Part shown: piece after piece, positions 9,486 through 21,784 of the stretch
Numbering within the stretch: the first letter of the stretch is position 1
How the letters are laid out: each line of letters starts with the position of its first letter
Source: Anthopleura xanthogrammica
Lineage: Eukaryota; Cnidaria; Anthozoa; Actiniaria; Actiniidae
Direction of reading: 5' to 3'
Length of the DNA stretch: 64,000 bases
Assembly: GCA_964019055.1 (NCBI GenBank)
Contig: OZ025216.1
Span: 6,501,840 to 6,565,839, forward strand
Notes under the pieces: model-generated
What the model was told of the DNA's origin: nothing
Databases searched by the model: none
The model's input: the letters and a program-made list of their open reading frames with translations, nothing else
Made by a program: the position numbers and the translations under genes

Positions 9486-11459
9486 GGGCGTTTAGCAGTG
9501 AAAACGTCGTGTTTGGACCAAGAGAAAATTCTCAGCAAAATTCCAATTTGGTCAGCAAAAAACAGTTTTTTTGACCAAAAAGCACCTATTCTCAGCCAAA
9601 ACCCCATTTTTTTTCGCCAAAAAGTCGTGTTTTTATCTCAAGAGGTATTTTCAGGAGCAAAAAGTGGGGGTTTCAGCCAACCGGTCACGCCGTCAGCGAA
9701 AAACCTGGTTTTGAGAGCCAAAATAGCCATTTTTCAGTTTTTGGGGCTAAAAAGGTTTTTTTCCCAGCAAAACAGTGTTTTGGACACCGAAAATGTGCTT
9801 TTCTCGGCCAAAGGGTGCGTTTAGCAGTGAAAACGTCGTGTTTGGACCAAGAGAAAATTCTCAGCAAAATTCCAATTTGGTCCGCAAAAAACAGTTTTTT
9901 TGACCAAAAAGCACCTATTCTCAGCCAAAACCCCATTTCTTTTCGCCAAAAAGTCGTGTTTTTATCTCAAGAGGTATTTTCAGGAGCAAAAAGTGGGGGT
10001 TTCAGCCAACCGGTCACGCCGTCAGCGAAAAACCTGGTTTTGAGAGCCAAAATAGCCATTTTTCAGTTTTTGGGGCTAAAAAGGTTTTTTTCCCAGCAAA
10101 ACAGTGTTTTGGACACCGAAAATGTGCTTTTCTCGGCCAAAGGGTGCGTTTAGCAGTGAAAACGTCGTGTTTGGACCAAGAGAAAATTCTCAGCAAAATT
10201 CCAATTTGGTCAGCAAAAAACAGTTTTTTTGACCAAAAAGCACCTATTCTCAGCCAAAACCCCATTTTTTTTCGCCAAAAAGTCGTGTTTTTATCTCAAG
10301 AGGTATTTTCAGGAGCAAAAAGGGGGGGTTTCAGCCAACCGGTCACGCCGTCAGCGAAAAACCTGGTTTTGAGAGCCAAAATAGCCATTTTTCAGTTTTT
10401 GGGGCTAAAAAGGTTTTTTTCCCAGCAAAACAGTGTTTTGGACACCGAAAATGTGCTTTTCTCGGCCAAAGGGTGCGTTTAGCAGTGAAAACGTCGTGTT
10501 TGGACCAAGAGAAAATTCTCAGCAAAATTCCAATTTGGTCAGCAAAAAACAGTTTTCTTGACCAAAAAGCACCTATTCTCAGCCAAAACCCCATTTTTTT
10601 TCGCCAAAAAGTCGTGTTTTTATCTCAAGAGGTATTTTCAGGAGCAAAAAGTGGGGGTTTCAGCCAACCGGTCACGCCGTCAGCGAAAAACCTGGTTTTG
10701 AGAGCCAAAATAGCCATTTTTCAGTTTTTGGGGCTAAAAAGGTTTTTTTCCCAGCAAAAAAGTGTTTTGGACACCGAAAATGTGCTTTTCTCGGCCAAAG
10801 GGTGCGTTTAGCAGTGAAAACGTCGTGTTTGGACCAAGAGAAAATTCTCAGCAAAATTCCAATTTGGTCAGCAAAAAACAGTTTTTTTGACCAAAAAGCA
10901 CCTATTCTCAGCCAAAACCCCATTTTTTTTCGCCAAAAAGTCGTGTTTTTATCTCAAGAGGTATTTTCAGGAGCAAAAAGTGGGGGTTTCAGCCAACCGG
11001 TCACGCCGTCAGCGAAAAACCTGGTTTTGAGAGCCAAAATAGCCATTTTTCAGTTTTTGGGGCTAAAAAGGTTTTTTTCCCAGCAAAACAGTGTTTTGGA
11101 CACCGAAAATGTGCTTTTCTCGGCCAAAGGGTACGTTTAGCAGTGAAAACGTCGTGTTTGGACCAAGAGAAAATTCTCAGCAAAATTCCAATTTGGTCAG
11201 CAAAAAACAGTTTTTTTGACCAAAAAGCACCTATTCTCAGCCAAAACCCCATTTTTTTTCGCCAAAAAGTCGTGTTTTTATCTCAAGAGGTATTTTCAGG
11301 AGCAAAAAGTGGGGGTTTCAGCCAACCGGTCACGCCGTCAGCGAAAAACCTGGTTTTGAGAGCCAAAATAGCCATTTTTCAGTTTTTGGGGCTAAAAAGG
11401 TTTTTTTCCCAGCAAAACAGTGTTTTGGACACCGAAAATGTGCTTTTCTCGGCCAAAGG
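9486..11459 (+). repeat. Near-consensus monomers with scattered private changes
   Basis: Six monomers without a shared higher-order mark. Single changes include GGTCCGC near 9880, CATTTCTTTTCG near 9937, an AGGGGGGG run near 10322, TTTTCTTGACC near 10555, GCAAAAAAGTG near 10755 and GTACGTTTAG at 11131. The alternating CTAAGAAGG mark of the preceding block stops abruptly at unit 9157. Confidence 0.85.
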
Positions 11460-14400
11460 GTGCGTTTAGCAGTGAAAATGTCGTGTTTGGACCAAGAGAA
11501 AATTCTCAGCAAAATTCCAATTTGGTCAGCAAAAAACAGTTTTTTTGACCAAAAAGCACCTATTCTCAGCCAAAACCCCATTTTTTTTCGCCAAAAAGTC
11601 GTGTTTTTATCTCAAGAGGTATTTTCAGGAGCAAAAAGTGGGGGTTTCAGCCAACCGGTCACGCCGTCAGCGAAAAACCTGGTTTTGAGAGCCAAAAAAG
11701 CCATTTTTCAGTTTTTGGGGCTAAAAAGGTTTTTTTCCCAGCAAAACAGTGTTTTGGACACCGAAAATGTGCTTTTCTCGGCCAAAGGGTGCGTTTAGCA
11801 GTGAAAACGTCGTGTTTGGACCAAGAGAAAATTCTCAGCAAAATTCCAATTTGGTCAGCAAAAAACAGTTTTTTTGACCAAAAAGCACCTATTCTCAGCC
11901 AAAACCCCATTTTTTTTCGCCAAAAAGTCGTGTTTTTATCTCAAGAGGTATTTTCAGGAGCAAAAAGTGGGGGTTTCAGCCAACCGGTCACGCCGTCAGC
12001 GAAAAACCTGGTTTTGAGAGCCAAAATAGCCATTTTTCAGTTTTTGGGGCTAAAAAGGTTTTTTTCCCAGCAAAACAGTGTTTTGGACACCGAAAATGTG
12101 CTTTTCTCGGCCAAAGGGTGCGTTTAGCAGTGAAAACGTCGTGTTTGGACCAAGAGAAAATTCTCAGCAAAATTCCAATTTGGTCAGCAAAAAACAGTTT
12201 TTTTGACCAAAAAGCACCTATTCTCAGCCAAAACCCCATTTTTTTTCGCCAAAAAGTCGTGTTTTTATCTTTAGAGGTATTTTCAGGAGCAAAAAGTGGG
12301 GGTTTCAGCCAACCGGTCACGCCGTCAGCGAAAAACCTGGTTTTGAGAGCCAAAATAGCCATTTTTCAGTTTTTGGGGCTAAAAAGGTTTTTTTTCCCAG
12401 CAAAACAGTGTTTTGGACACCGAAAATGTGCTTTTCTCGGCCAAAGGGTGCATTTAGCAGTGAAAACGTCGTGTTTGGACCAAGAGAAAATTCTCAGCAA
12501 AATTCCAATTTGGTCAGCAAAAAACAGTTTTTTTGACCAAAAAGCACCTATTCTCAGCCAAAACCCCATTTTTTTTCGCCAAAAAGTCGTGTTTTTATCT
12601 CAAGAGGTATTTTCAGGAGCAAAAAGTGGGGATTTCAGCCAACCGGTCACGCCGTCAGCGAAAAACCTGGTTTTGAGAGCCAAAAAAGCCATTTTTCAGT
12701 TTTTGGGGCTAAAAAGGTTTTTTTCCCAGCAAAACAGTGTTTTGGACACCGAAAATGTGCTTTTCTCGGCCAAAGGGTGCGTTTAGCAGTGAAAACGTCG
12801 TGTTTGGACCAAGAGAAAATTCTCAGCAAAATTCCAATTTGGTCAGCAAAAAACAGTTTTTTTGACCAAAAAGCACCTATTCTCAGCCAAAACCCCATTT
12901 TTTTTCGCCAAAAAGTCGTGTTTTTATCTCAAGAGGTATTTTCAGGAGCAAAAAGTGGGGGTTTCAGCCAACCGGTCACGCCGTCAGCGAAAAACCTGGT
13001 TTTGAGAGCCAAAATAGCCATTTTTCAGTTTTTGGGGCTAAAAAGGTTTTTTCCCCAGCAAAACAGTGTTTTGGACACCGAAAATGTGCTTTTCTCGGCC
13101 AAAGGGTGCGTTTAGCAGTGAAAACGTCGTGTTTGGACCAAGAGAAAATTCTCAGCAAAATTCCAATTTGGTCAGCAAAAAACAGTTTTTTTGACCAAAA
13201 AGCACCTATTCTCAGCCAAAACCCCATTTTTTTTCGCCAAAAAGTCGTGTTTTTATCTCAAGAGGTATTTTCAGGAGCAAAAAGTGGGGGTTTCAGCCAA
13301 CCGGTCACGCCGTCAGCGAAAAACCTGGTTTTGAGAGCCAAAATAGCCATTTTTCAGTTTTTGGGGCTAAAAAGGTTTTTTTTCCCAGCAAAACAGTGTT
13401 TTGGACACCGAAAATGTGCTTTTCTCGGCCAAAGGGTGCGTTTAGCAGTGAAAACGTCGTGTTTGGACCAAGAGAAAATTCTCAGCAAAATTCCAATTTG
13501 GTCAGCAAAAAACAGTTTTTTTGACCAAAAAGCACCTATTCTCAGCCAAAACCCCATTTTTTTTCGCCAAAAAGTCGTGTTTTTATCTCAAGAGGTATTT
13601 TCAGGAGCAAAAAGTGGGGGTTTCAGCCAACCGGTCACGCCGTCAGCGAAAAACCTGGTTTTGAGAGCCAAAATAGCCATTTTTCAGTTTTTGGGGCTAA
13701 AAAGGTTTTTTTCCCAGCAAAACAGTGTTTTGGACACCGAAAATGTGCTTTTCTCGGCCAAAGGGTGCGTTTAGCAGTGAAAACGTCGTGTTTGGACCAA
13801 GAGAAAATTCTCAGCAAAATTCCAATTTGGTCAGCAAAAAACAGTTTTTTTGACCAAAAAGCACCTATTCTCAGCCAAAACCCCATTTTTTTTCGCCAAA
13901 AAGTCGTGTTTTTATCTCAAGAGGTATTTTCAGGATCAAAAAGTGGGGGTTTCAGCCAACCGGTCACGCCGTCAGCGAAAAACCTGGTTTTGAGAGCCAA
14001 AATAGCCATTTTTCAGTTTTTGGGGCTAAAAACGTTTTTTCCCCAGCAAAACAGTGTTTTGGACACCGAAAATGTGCTTTTCTCGGCCAAAGGGTGCGTT
14101 TAGCAGTGAAAACGTCGTGTTTGGACCAAGAGAAAATTCTCAGCAAAATTCCAATTTGGTCAGCAAAAAACAGTTTTTTTGACCAAAAAGCACCTATTCT
14201 CAGCCAAAACCCCATTTTTTTTCGCCAAAAAGTCGTGTTTTTATCTCAAGAGGTATTTTCAGGAGCAAAAAGTGGGGGTTTCAGCCAACCGGTCACGCCG
14301 TCAGCGAAAAACATGGTTTTGAGAGCCAAAATAGCCATTTTTTCAGTTTTTGGGGCTAAAAAGGTTTTTTTCCCAGCAAAACAGTGTTTTGGACACCGAA

Positions 14401-15081
14401 AATGTGCTTTTCTCGGCCAAAGGGTGCGTTTAGCAGTGAAAACGTCGTGTTTGGACCAAGAGAAAATTCTCAGCAAAATTCCAATTTGGTCAGCAAAAAA
14501 CAGTTTTTTTGACCAAAAAGCACCTATTCTCAGCCAAAACCCCATTTTTTTTCGCCAAAAAGTCGTGTTTTTATCTCAAGAGGTATTTTCAGGAGCAAAA
14601 AGTGGGGGTTTCAGCCAACCGGTCACGCCGTCAGCGAAAAACCTGGTTTTGAGAGCCAAAATAGCCATTTTTCAGTTTTTGGGGCTAAAAAGGTTTTTTT
14701 CCCAGCAAAACAGTGTTTTGGACACCGAAAATGTGCTTTTCTCGGCCAAAGGGTGCGTTTAGCAGTGAAAACGTCGTGTTTGGACCAAGAGAAAATTCTC
14801 AGCAAAATTCCAATTTGGTCAGCAAAAAACAGTTTTTTTGACCAAAAAGCACCTATTCTCAGCCAAAACCCCATTTTTTTTCGCCAAAAAGTCGTGTTTT
14901 TATCTCAAGAGGTATTTTCAGGATCAAAAAGTGGGGGTTTCAGCCAACCGGTCACGCCGTCAGCGAAAAACCTGGTTTTGAGAGCCAAAATAGCCATTTT
15001 TCAGTTTTTGGGGCTAAAAAGGTTTTTTTCCCAGCAAAACAGTGTTTTGGACACCGAAAATGTGCTTTTCTCGGCCAAAGG
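11460..15081 (+). repeat. Three-monomer higher-order repeat (988 bp)
   Basis: Several rare marks recur 988 bp apart (two 329-bp plus one 330-bp monomer). GCCAAAAAAGCC is in units 11460 and 12448. Eight T before CCCAG is in units 12118 and 13106, and 14094 is also 330 bp but through a different T-run. Six T with CCCCAGC is in units 12777 and 13765. GGATCAAAAAG is in units 13765 and 14753. The marks are not all inherited by every copy, so later exchange has blurred the repeat. Unit 12448 also carries a GGGATTTCAG change near 12630, and unit 12118 has ATCTTTAGAGG near 12268. Confidence 0.8.
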
Positions 15082-15739
15082 GTGCGTTTAGCAGTGAAAA
15101 CGTCGTGTTTGGACCAAGAGAAAATTCTCAGCAAAATTCCAATTTGGTCAGCAAAAAACAGTTTTTTTGACCAAAAAGCACCTATTCTCAGCCAAAACCC
15201 CATTTTTTTTCGCCAAAAAGTCGTGTTTTTATCTCAAGAGGTATTTTCAGGAGCAAAAAGTGGGGGTTTCAGCCAACCGGTCACGCCGTCAGCGAAAAAC
15301 CTGGTTTTGAGAGCCAAAATAGCCATTTTTCAGTTTTTGGGGCTAAAAAGGTTTTTTTCCCAGCAAAACAGTGTTTTGGACACCGAAAATGTGCTTTTCT
15401 CGGCCAAAGGGTGCGTTTAGCAGTGAAAACGTCGTGTTTGGACCAAGAGAAAATTCTCAGCAAAATTCCAATTTGGTCAGCAAAAAACAGTTTTTTTGAC
15501 CAAAAAGCACCTATTCTCAGCCAAAACCCCATTTTTTTTCGCCAAAAAGTCGTGTTTTTATCTCAAGAGGTATTTTCAGGAGCAAAAAGTGGGGGTTTCA
15601 GCCAACCGGTCACGCCGTCAGCGAAAAACCTGGTTTTGAGAGCCAAAATAGCCATTTTTCAGTTTTTGGGGCTAAAAAGGTTTTTTTCCCAGCAAAACAG
15701 TGTTTTGGACACCGAAAATGTGCTTTTCTCGGCCAAAGG

Positions 15740-16068
15740 GTGCGTTTAGCAGTGAAAACGTCGTGTTTGTACCAAGAGAAAATTCTCAGCAAAATTCCAA
15801 TTTGGTCAGCAAAAAACAGTTTTTTTGACCAAAAACCAACTATTCTCAGCCAAAACCCCATTTTTTTTCGCCAAAAAGTCGTGTTTTTATCTCAAGAGGT
15901 ATTTTCAGGAGCAAAAAGTGGGGGTTTCAGCCAACCGGTCACGCCGTCAGCGAAAAACCTGGTTTTGAGAGCCAAAATAGCCATTTCTCAGTTTTTGGGG
16001 CTAAAAAGGTTTTTTTCCCAGCAAAACAGTGTTTTGGACACCGAAAATGTGCTTTTCTCGGCCAAAGG
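15740..16068 (+). repeat. Monomer with paired TGTACCAAG and CCAACTATTC marks
   Basis: This unit carries GTTTGTACCAAG near 15766 and AAACCAACTATTC near 15834, plus CATTTCTCAG near 15983. The first two marks occur together again at units 19153 and 19811, ten monomers plus 123 bp further on. The neighbours 15411 and 16069 lack both marks, so this copy may be an isolated relic of a longer-range exchange or conversion event (inference). Confidence 0.75.
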
Positions 16069-16217
16069 GTGCGTTTAGCAGTGAAAACGTCGTGTTTGGA
16101 CCAAGAGAAAATTCTCAGCAAAATTCCAATTTGGTCAGCAAAAAACAGTTTTTTTGACCAAAAAGCACCTATTCTCAGCCAAAACCCCATTTTTTTTCGC
16201 CAAAAAGTCGTGTTTTT

Positions 16218-16463
16218 ATCTCAAGAGGTATTTTCAGGAGCAAAAAGTGGGGGTTTCAGCCAACCGGTCACGCCGTCAGCGAAAAACCTGGTTTTGAGAG
16301 CCAAAATAGCCATTTTTCAGTTTTTGGGGCTAAAAAGGTTATCTCAAGAGGGATTTTCAGGAGCAAAAAGTGGGGGTTTCAGCCAACCGGTCACGCCGTC
16401 AGCGAAAAACCTGGTTTTGAGAGCCAAAATAGCCATTTTTCAGTTTTTGGGGCTAAAAAGGTT
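16218..16463 (+). repeat. 123-bp partial-monomer tandem duplication
   Basis: Bases 16218-16340 and 16341-16463 are copies of the same monomer segment, from ATCTCAAGAGG to CTAAAAAGGTT. The junction at 16340/16341 joins the T-tract after AAAAAGG to the ATCTC that normally follows the T-tract of another subunit. The two copies differ at GAGGTATT (first) versus GAGGGATT (second), both of which occur elsewhere in the array. This points to exchange between two non-identical monomers rather than simple slippage. 123 bp is six times 20.5 bp, so the jump went from one subunit T-tract to another in subunit register. It is the only gross size variant in 193 monomers. Confidence 0.93.
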
Positions 16464-16520
16464 TTTTTCCCAGCAAAACAGTGTTTTGGACACCGAAAAT
16501 GTGCTTTTCTCGGCCAAAGG

Positions 16521-19152
16521 GTGCGTTTAGCAGTGAAAACGTCGTGTTTGGACCAAGAGAAAATTCTCAGCAAAATTCCAATTTGCTCAGCAAAAAACAG
16601 TTTTTTTGACCAAAAAGCACCTATTCTCAGCCAAAACCCCATTTTTTTTCGCCAAAAAGTCGTGTTTTTATCTCAAGAGGTATTTTCAGGAGCAAAAAGT
16701 GGGGGTTTCAGCCAACCGGTCACGCCGTCAGCGAAAAACCTGGTTTTAAGAGCCAAAATAGCCATTTTTCAGTTTTTGGGGCTAAAAAGGTTTTTTTCCC
16801 AGCAAAACAGTGTTTTGGACACCGAAAATGTGCTTTTCTCTGCCAAAGGGTGCGTTTAGCAGTGAAAACGTCGTGTTTGGACCAAGAGAAAATTCTCAGC
16901 AAAATTCCAATTTGGTCAGCAAAAAACAGTTTTTTTGACCAAAAAGCACCTATTCTCAGCCAAAACCCCATTTTTTTTCGCCAAAAAGTCGTGTTTTTAT
17001 CTCAAGAGGTATTTTCAGGAGCAAAAAGTGGGGGTTTCAGCCAACCGGTCACGCCGTCAGCGAAAAACCTGGTTTTAAGAGCCAAAATAGCCATTTTTCA
17101 GTTTTTGGGGCTAAAAAGGTTTTTTTCCCAGGAAAACAGTGTTTTGGACACCGAAAATGTGCTTTTCTCGGCCAAAGGGTGCGTTTAGCAGTGAAAACGT
17201 CGTGTTTGGACCAAGAGAAAATTCTCAGCAAAATTCCAATTTGGTCAGCAAAAAACAGTTTTTTTGACCAAAAAGCACCTATTCTCAGCCAAAACCCCAT
17301 TTTTTTTCGCCAAAAAGTCGTGTTTTTATCTCAAGAGGTATTTTCAGGAGCAAAAAGTGGGGATTTCAGCCAACCGGTCACGCCGTCAGCGAAAAACCTG
17401 GTTTTGAGAGCCAAAATAGCCATTTTTCAGTTTTTGGGGCTAAAAAGGTTTTTTTCCCAGCAAAACAGTGTTTTGGACACCGAAAATGTGCTTTTCTCGG
17501 CCAAAGGGTGCGTTTAGCAGTGAAAACGTCGTGTTTGGACCAAGAGAAAATTCTCAGCAAAATTCCAATTTGCTCAGCAAAAAACAGTTTTTTTGACCAA
17601 AAAGCACCTATTCTCAGCCAAAACCCCATTTTTTTTCGCCAAAAAGTCGTGTTTTTATCTCAAGAGGTATTTTCAGGAGCAAAAAGTGGGGGTTTCAGCC
17701 AACCGGTCACGCCGTCAGCGAAAAACCTGGTTTTGAGAGCCAAAATAGCCATTTTTCAGTTTTTGGGGCTAAAAAGGTTTTTTTCCCAGCAAAACAGTGT
17801 TTTGGACACCGAAAATGTGCTTTTCTCGGCCAAAGGGTGCGTTTAGCAGTGAAAACGTCGTGTTTGGACCAAGAGAAAATTCTCAGCAAAATTCCAATTT
17901 GGTCAGCAAAAAACAGTTTTTTTGACCAAAAAGCACCTATTCTCAGCCAAAACCCCATTTTTTTTCGCCAAAAAGTCGTGTTTTTATCTCAAGAGGTATT
18001 TTCAGGAGCAAAAAGTGGGGGTTTCAGCCAACCGGTCACGCCGTCAGCGAAAAACCTGGTTTTGAGAGCCAAAATAGCCATTTTTCAGTTTTTGGGGCTA
18101 AAAAGGTTTTTTTCCCAGCAAAACAGTGTTTTGGACACCGAAAATGTGCTTTTCTCGGCCAAAGGGTGCGTTTAGCAGTGAAAACGTCGTGTTTGGACCA
18201 AGAGAAAATTCTCAGCAAAATTCCAATTTGGTCAGCAAAAAACAGTTTTTTTGACCAAAAAGCACCTATTCTCAGCCAAAACCCCATTTTTTTTCGCCAA
18301 AAAGTCGTGTTTTTATCTCAAGAGGTATTTTCAGGAGCAAAAAGTGGGGGTTTCAGCCAACCGGTCACGCCGTCAGCGAAAAACCTGGTTTTGAGAGCCA
18401 AAATAGCCATTTTTCAGTTTTTGGGGCTAAAAAGGTTTTTTTCCCAGCAAAACAGTGTTTTGGACACCGAAAATGTGCTCTTCTCGGCCAAAGGGTGCGT
18501 TTAGCAGTGAAAACGTCGTGTTTGGACCAATAGAAAATTCTCAGCAAAATTCCAATTTGGTCAGCAAAAAACAGTTTTTTTGACCAAAAAGCACCTATTC
18601 TCAGCCAAAACCCCATTTTTTTTCGCCAAAAAGTCGTGTTTTTATCTCAAGAGGTATTTTCAGGAGCAAAAAGTGGGGGTTTCAGCCAACCGGTCACGCC
18701 GTCAGCGAAAAACCTGGTTTTGAGAGCCAAATTAGCCATTTTTCAGTTTTTGGGGCTAAAAAGGTTTTTTTCCCAGCAAAACAGTGTTTTGGACACCGAA
18801 AATGTGCTTTTCTCGGCCAAAGGGTGCGTTTAGCAGTGAAAACGTCGTGTTTGGACCAAGAGAAAATTCTCAGCAAAATTCCAATTTGGTCAGCAAAAAA
18901 CAGTTTTTTTGACCAAAAAGCACCTATTCTCAGCCAAAACCCCATTTTTTTTCGCCAAAAAGTCGTGTTTTTATCTCAAGAGGTATTTTCAGGAGCAAAA
19001 AGTGGGGGTTTCAGCCAACCGGTCACGCCGTCAGCGAAAAACCTGGTTTTGAGAGCCAAAATAGCCATTTTTCAGTTTTTGGGGCTAAAAAGGTTTTTTT
19101 CCCAGCAAAACAGTGTTTTGGACACCGAAAATGTGCTTTTCTCGGCCAAAGG
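16521..19152 (+). repeat. Monomers with TTGCTCAG and TTTTAAGAG marks
   Basis: TTTGCTCAGC replaces TTTGGTCAGC in units 16521 and 17508, 987 bp (three monomers) apart. GGTTTTAAGAG is shared by the adjacent units 16521 and 16850. Unit 16850 has CCAGGAAAACAG, a mark seen again at units 30669 and 31327. Unit 17179 has GGGGATTTCAG, as does unit 12448. Units 17837 to 18824 are close to consensus, with CTCTTCTCGG near 18479, CCAATAGAAAA near 18528 and GCCAAATTAGCC near 18727 as private or rare changes. Confidence 0.75.
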
Positions 19153-20139
19153 GTGCGTTTAGCAGTGAAAACGTCGTGTTTGTACCAAGAGAAAATTCTC
19201 AGCAAAATTCCAATTTGGTCAGCAAAAAACAGTTTTTTTGACCAAAAACCAACTATTCTCAGCCAAAACCCCATTTTTTTTCGCCAAAAAGTCGTGTTTT
19301 TATCTCAAGAGGTATTTTCAGGAGCAAAAAGTGGGGGTTTCAGCCAACCGGTCACGCCGTCAGCGAAAAACCTGGTTTTGAGAGCCAAAATAGCCATTTT
19401 TCAGTTTTTGGGGCTAAAAAGGTTTTTTTCCCAGCAAAACAGTGTTTTGGACACCGAAAATGTGCTTTTCTCGGCCAAAGGGTGCGTTTAGCAGTGAAAA
19501 CGTCGTGTTTGGACCAAGAGAAAATTCTCAGCAAAATTCCAATTTGGTCAGCAAAAAACAGTTTTTTTGACCAAAAACCAACTATTCTCAGCCAAAACCC
19601 CATTTTTTTTCGCCAAAAAGTCGTGTTTTTATCTCAAGAGGTATTTTCAGGAGCAAAAAGTGGGGGTTTCAGCCAACCGGTCACGCCGTCAGCGAAAAAC
19701 CTGGTTTTGAGAGCCAAAATAGCCATTTTTCAGTTTTTGGGGCTAAAAAGGTTTTTTTCCCAGCAAAACAGTGTTTTGGACACCGAAAATGTGCTTTTCT
19801 CGGCCAAAGGGTGCGTTTAGCAGTGAAAACGTCGTGTTTGTACCAAGAGAAAATTCTCAGCAAAATTCCAATTTGGTCAGCAAAAAACAGTTTTTTTGAC
19901 CAAAAACCAACTATTCTCAGCCAAAACCCCATTTTTTTTCGCCAAAAAGTCGTGTTTTTATCTCAAGAGGTATTTTCAGGAGCAAAAAGTGGGGGTTTCA
20001 GCCAACCGGTCACGCCGTCAGCGAAAAACCTGGTTTTGAGAGCCAAAATAGCCATTTTTCAGTTTTTGGGGCTAAAAAGGTTTTTTTCCCAGCAAAACAG
20101 TGTTTTGGACACCGAAAATGTGCTTTTCTCGGCCAAAGG
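19153..20139 (+). repeat. Three consecutive CCAACTATTC monomers with dimer phasing
   Basis: Units 19153, 19482 and 19811 all carry AAACCAACTATTC. Units 19153 and 19811, 658 bp apart, also carry GTTTGTACCAAG, while 19482 has the consensus GTTTGGACCAAG. This is an incomplete two-monomer repeat. The same CCAACTATTC mark reappears alone in units 20798, 22443 and 30011. Confidence 0.8.
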
Positions 20140-21126
20140 GTGCGTTTAGCAGTGAAAACGTCGTGTTTGGACTAAGAGAAAATTCTCAGCAAAATTCCAA
20201 TTTGGTCAGCAAAAAACAGTTTTTTTGACCAAAAAGCACCTATTCTCAGCCAAAACCCCATTTTTTTTCGCCAAAAAGTCGTGTTTTTATCTCAAGAGGG
20301 ATTTTCAGGAGCAAAAAGTGGGGGTTTCAGCCAACCGGTCACGCCGTCAGCGAAAAACCTGGTTTTGAGAGCCAAAATAGCCATTTTTCAGTTTTTGGGG
20401 CTAAAAAGGTTTTTTCCCCAGCAAAACAGTGTTTTGGACACCGAAAATGTGCTTTTCTCGGCCAAAGGGTGCGTTTAGCAGTGAAAACGTCGTGTTTGGA
20501 CCAAGAGAAAATTCTCAGCAAAATTCCAATTTGGTCAGCAAAAAACAGTTTTTTTGACCAAAAAGCACCTATTCTCAGCCAAAACCCCATTTTTTTTCGC
20601 CAAAAAGTCGTGTTTTTATCTCAAGAGGGATTTTCAGGAGCAAAAAGTGGGGGTTTCAGCCAACCGGTCACGCCGTCAGCGAAAAACCTGGTTTTGAGAG
20701 CCAAAATAGCCATTTTTCAGTTTTTGGGGCTAAAAAGGTTTTTTTCCCAGCAAAACAGTGTTTTGGACACCGAAAATGTGCTTTTCTCGGCCAAAGGGTG
20801 CGTTTAGCAGTGAAAACGTCGTGTTTGGACCAAGAGAAAATTCTCAGCAAAATTCCAATTTGGTCAGCAAAAAACAGTTTTTTTGACCAAAAACCAACTA
20901 TTCTCAGCCAAAACCCCATTTTTTTTCGCCAAAAAGTCGTGTTTTTATCTCAAGAGGTATTTTCAGGAGCAAAAAGTGGGGGTTTCAGCCAACCGGTCAC
21001 GCCGTCAGCGAAAAACCTGGTTTTGAGAGCCAAAATAGCCATTTTTCAGTTTTTGGGGCTAAAAAGGTTTTTTCCCCAGCAAAACAGTGTTTTGGACACC
21101 GAAAATGTGCTTTTCTCGGCCAAAGG
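20140..21126 (+). repeat. Monomers with GAGGGATT and CCAACTATTC marks
   Basis: Units 20140 and 20469 both carry GAGGGATTTTCAGG and are 329 bp apart. Unit 20140 has GGACTAAGAG near 20170. Unit 20798 carries CCAACTATTC. Units 20140 and 20798, 658 bp apart, both have six T before CCCCAGC. GAGGGATT recurs in about 30 monomers across the window, so it is an old, widely spread variant. Confidence 0.75.
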
Positions 21127-21784
21127 GTGCGTTTAGCAGTGAAAACGTCGTGTTTGGACCAAGAGAAAATTCTCAGCAAAATTCCAATTTGGTCAGCAAA
21201 AAACAGTTTTTTTGACCAAAAAGCACCTATTCTCAGCCAAAACCCCATTTTTTTTTGCCAAAAAGTCGTATTTTTATCTCAAGAGGTATTTTCAGGAGCA
21301 AAAAGTGGGGGTTTCAGCCAACCGGTCACGCCGTCAGCGAAAAACCTGGTTTTGAGAGCCAAAATAGCCATTTTTCAGTTTTTGGGGTTAAAAAGGTTTT
21401 TTTCCCAGCAGAACAGTGTTTTGGACACCGAAAATGTGCTTTTCTCGGCCAAAGGGTGCGTTTAGCAGTGAAAACGTCGTGTTTGGACCAAGAGAAAATT
21501 CTCAGCAAAATTCCAATTTGGTCAGCAAAAAACAGTTTTTTTGACCAAAAAGCACCTATTCTCAGCCAAAACCCCATTTTTTTTTGCCAAAAAGTCGTGT
21601 TTTTATCTCAAGAGGTATTTTCAGGAGCAAAAAGTGGGGGTTTCAGCCAACCGGTCACGCCGTCAGCGAAAAACCTGGTTTTGAAAGCCAAAATAGCCAT
21701 TTTTCAGTTTTTGGGGTTAAAAAGTTTTTTTTCCCAGCAGAACAGTGTTTTGGACACCGAAAATGTGCTTTTCTCGGCCAAAGG
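21127..21784 (+). repeat. Duplicated single monomer with GGGGTTAAAAAG and GCAGAACAG
   Basis: Units 21127 and 21456 share three otherwise rare changes: TTTTTTTTTGCC replacing TTTCGCC, GGGGTTAAAAAG and CCAGCAGAACAG. They differ in a few bases: the first has GTCGTATTTTT, the second has TTGAAAGCC and AAAGTTTTTTTTCCC. This is a local one-monomer duplication followed by further mutation. Confidence 0.85.

Noticed and set aside
16218..16463. Mobile element insertion
   Set aside because: The extra 123 bp is entirely monomer sequence with no foreign DNA and no flanking target duplication.
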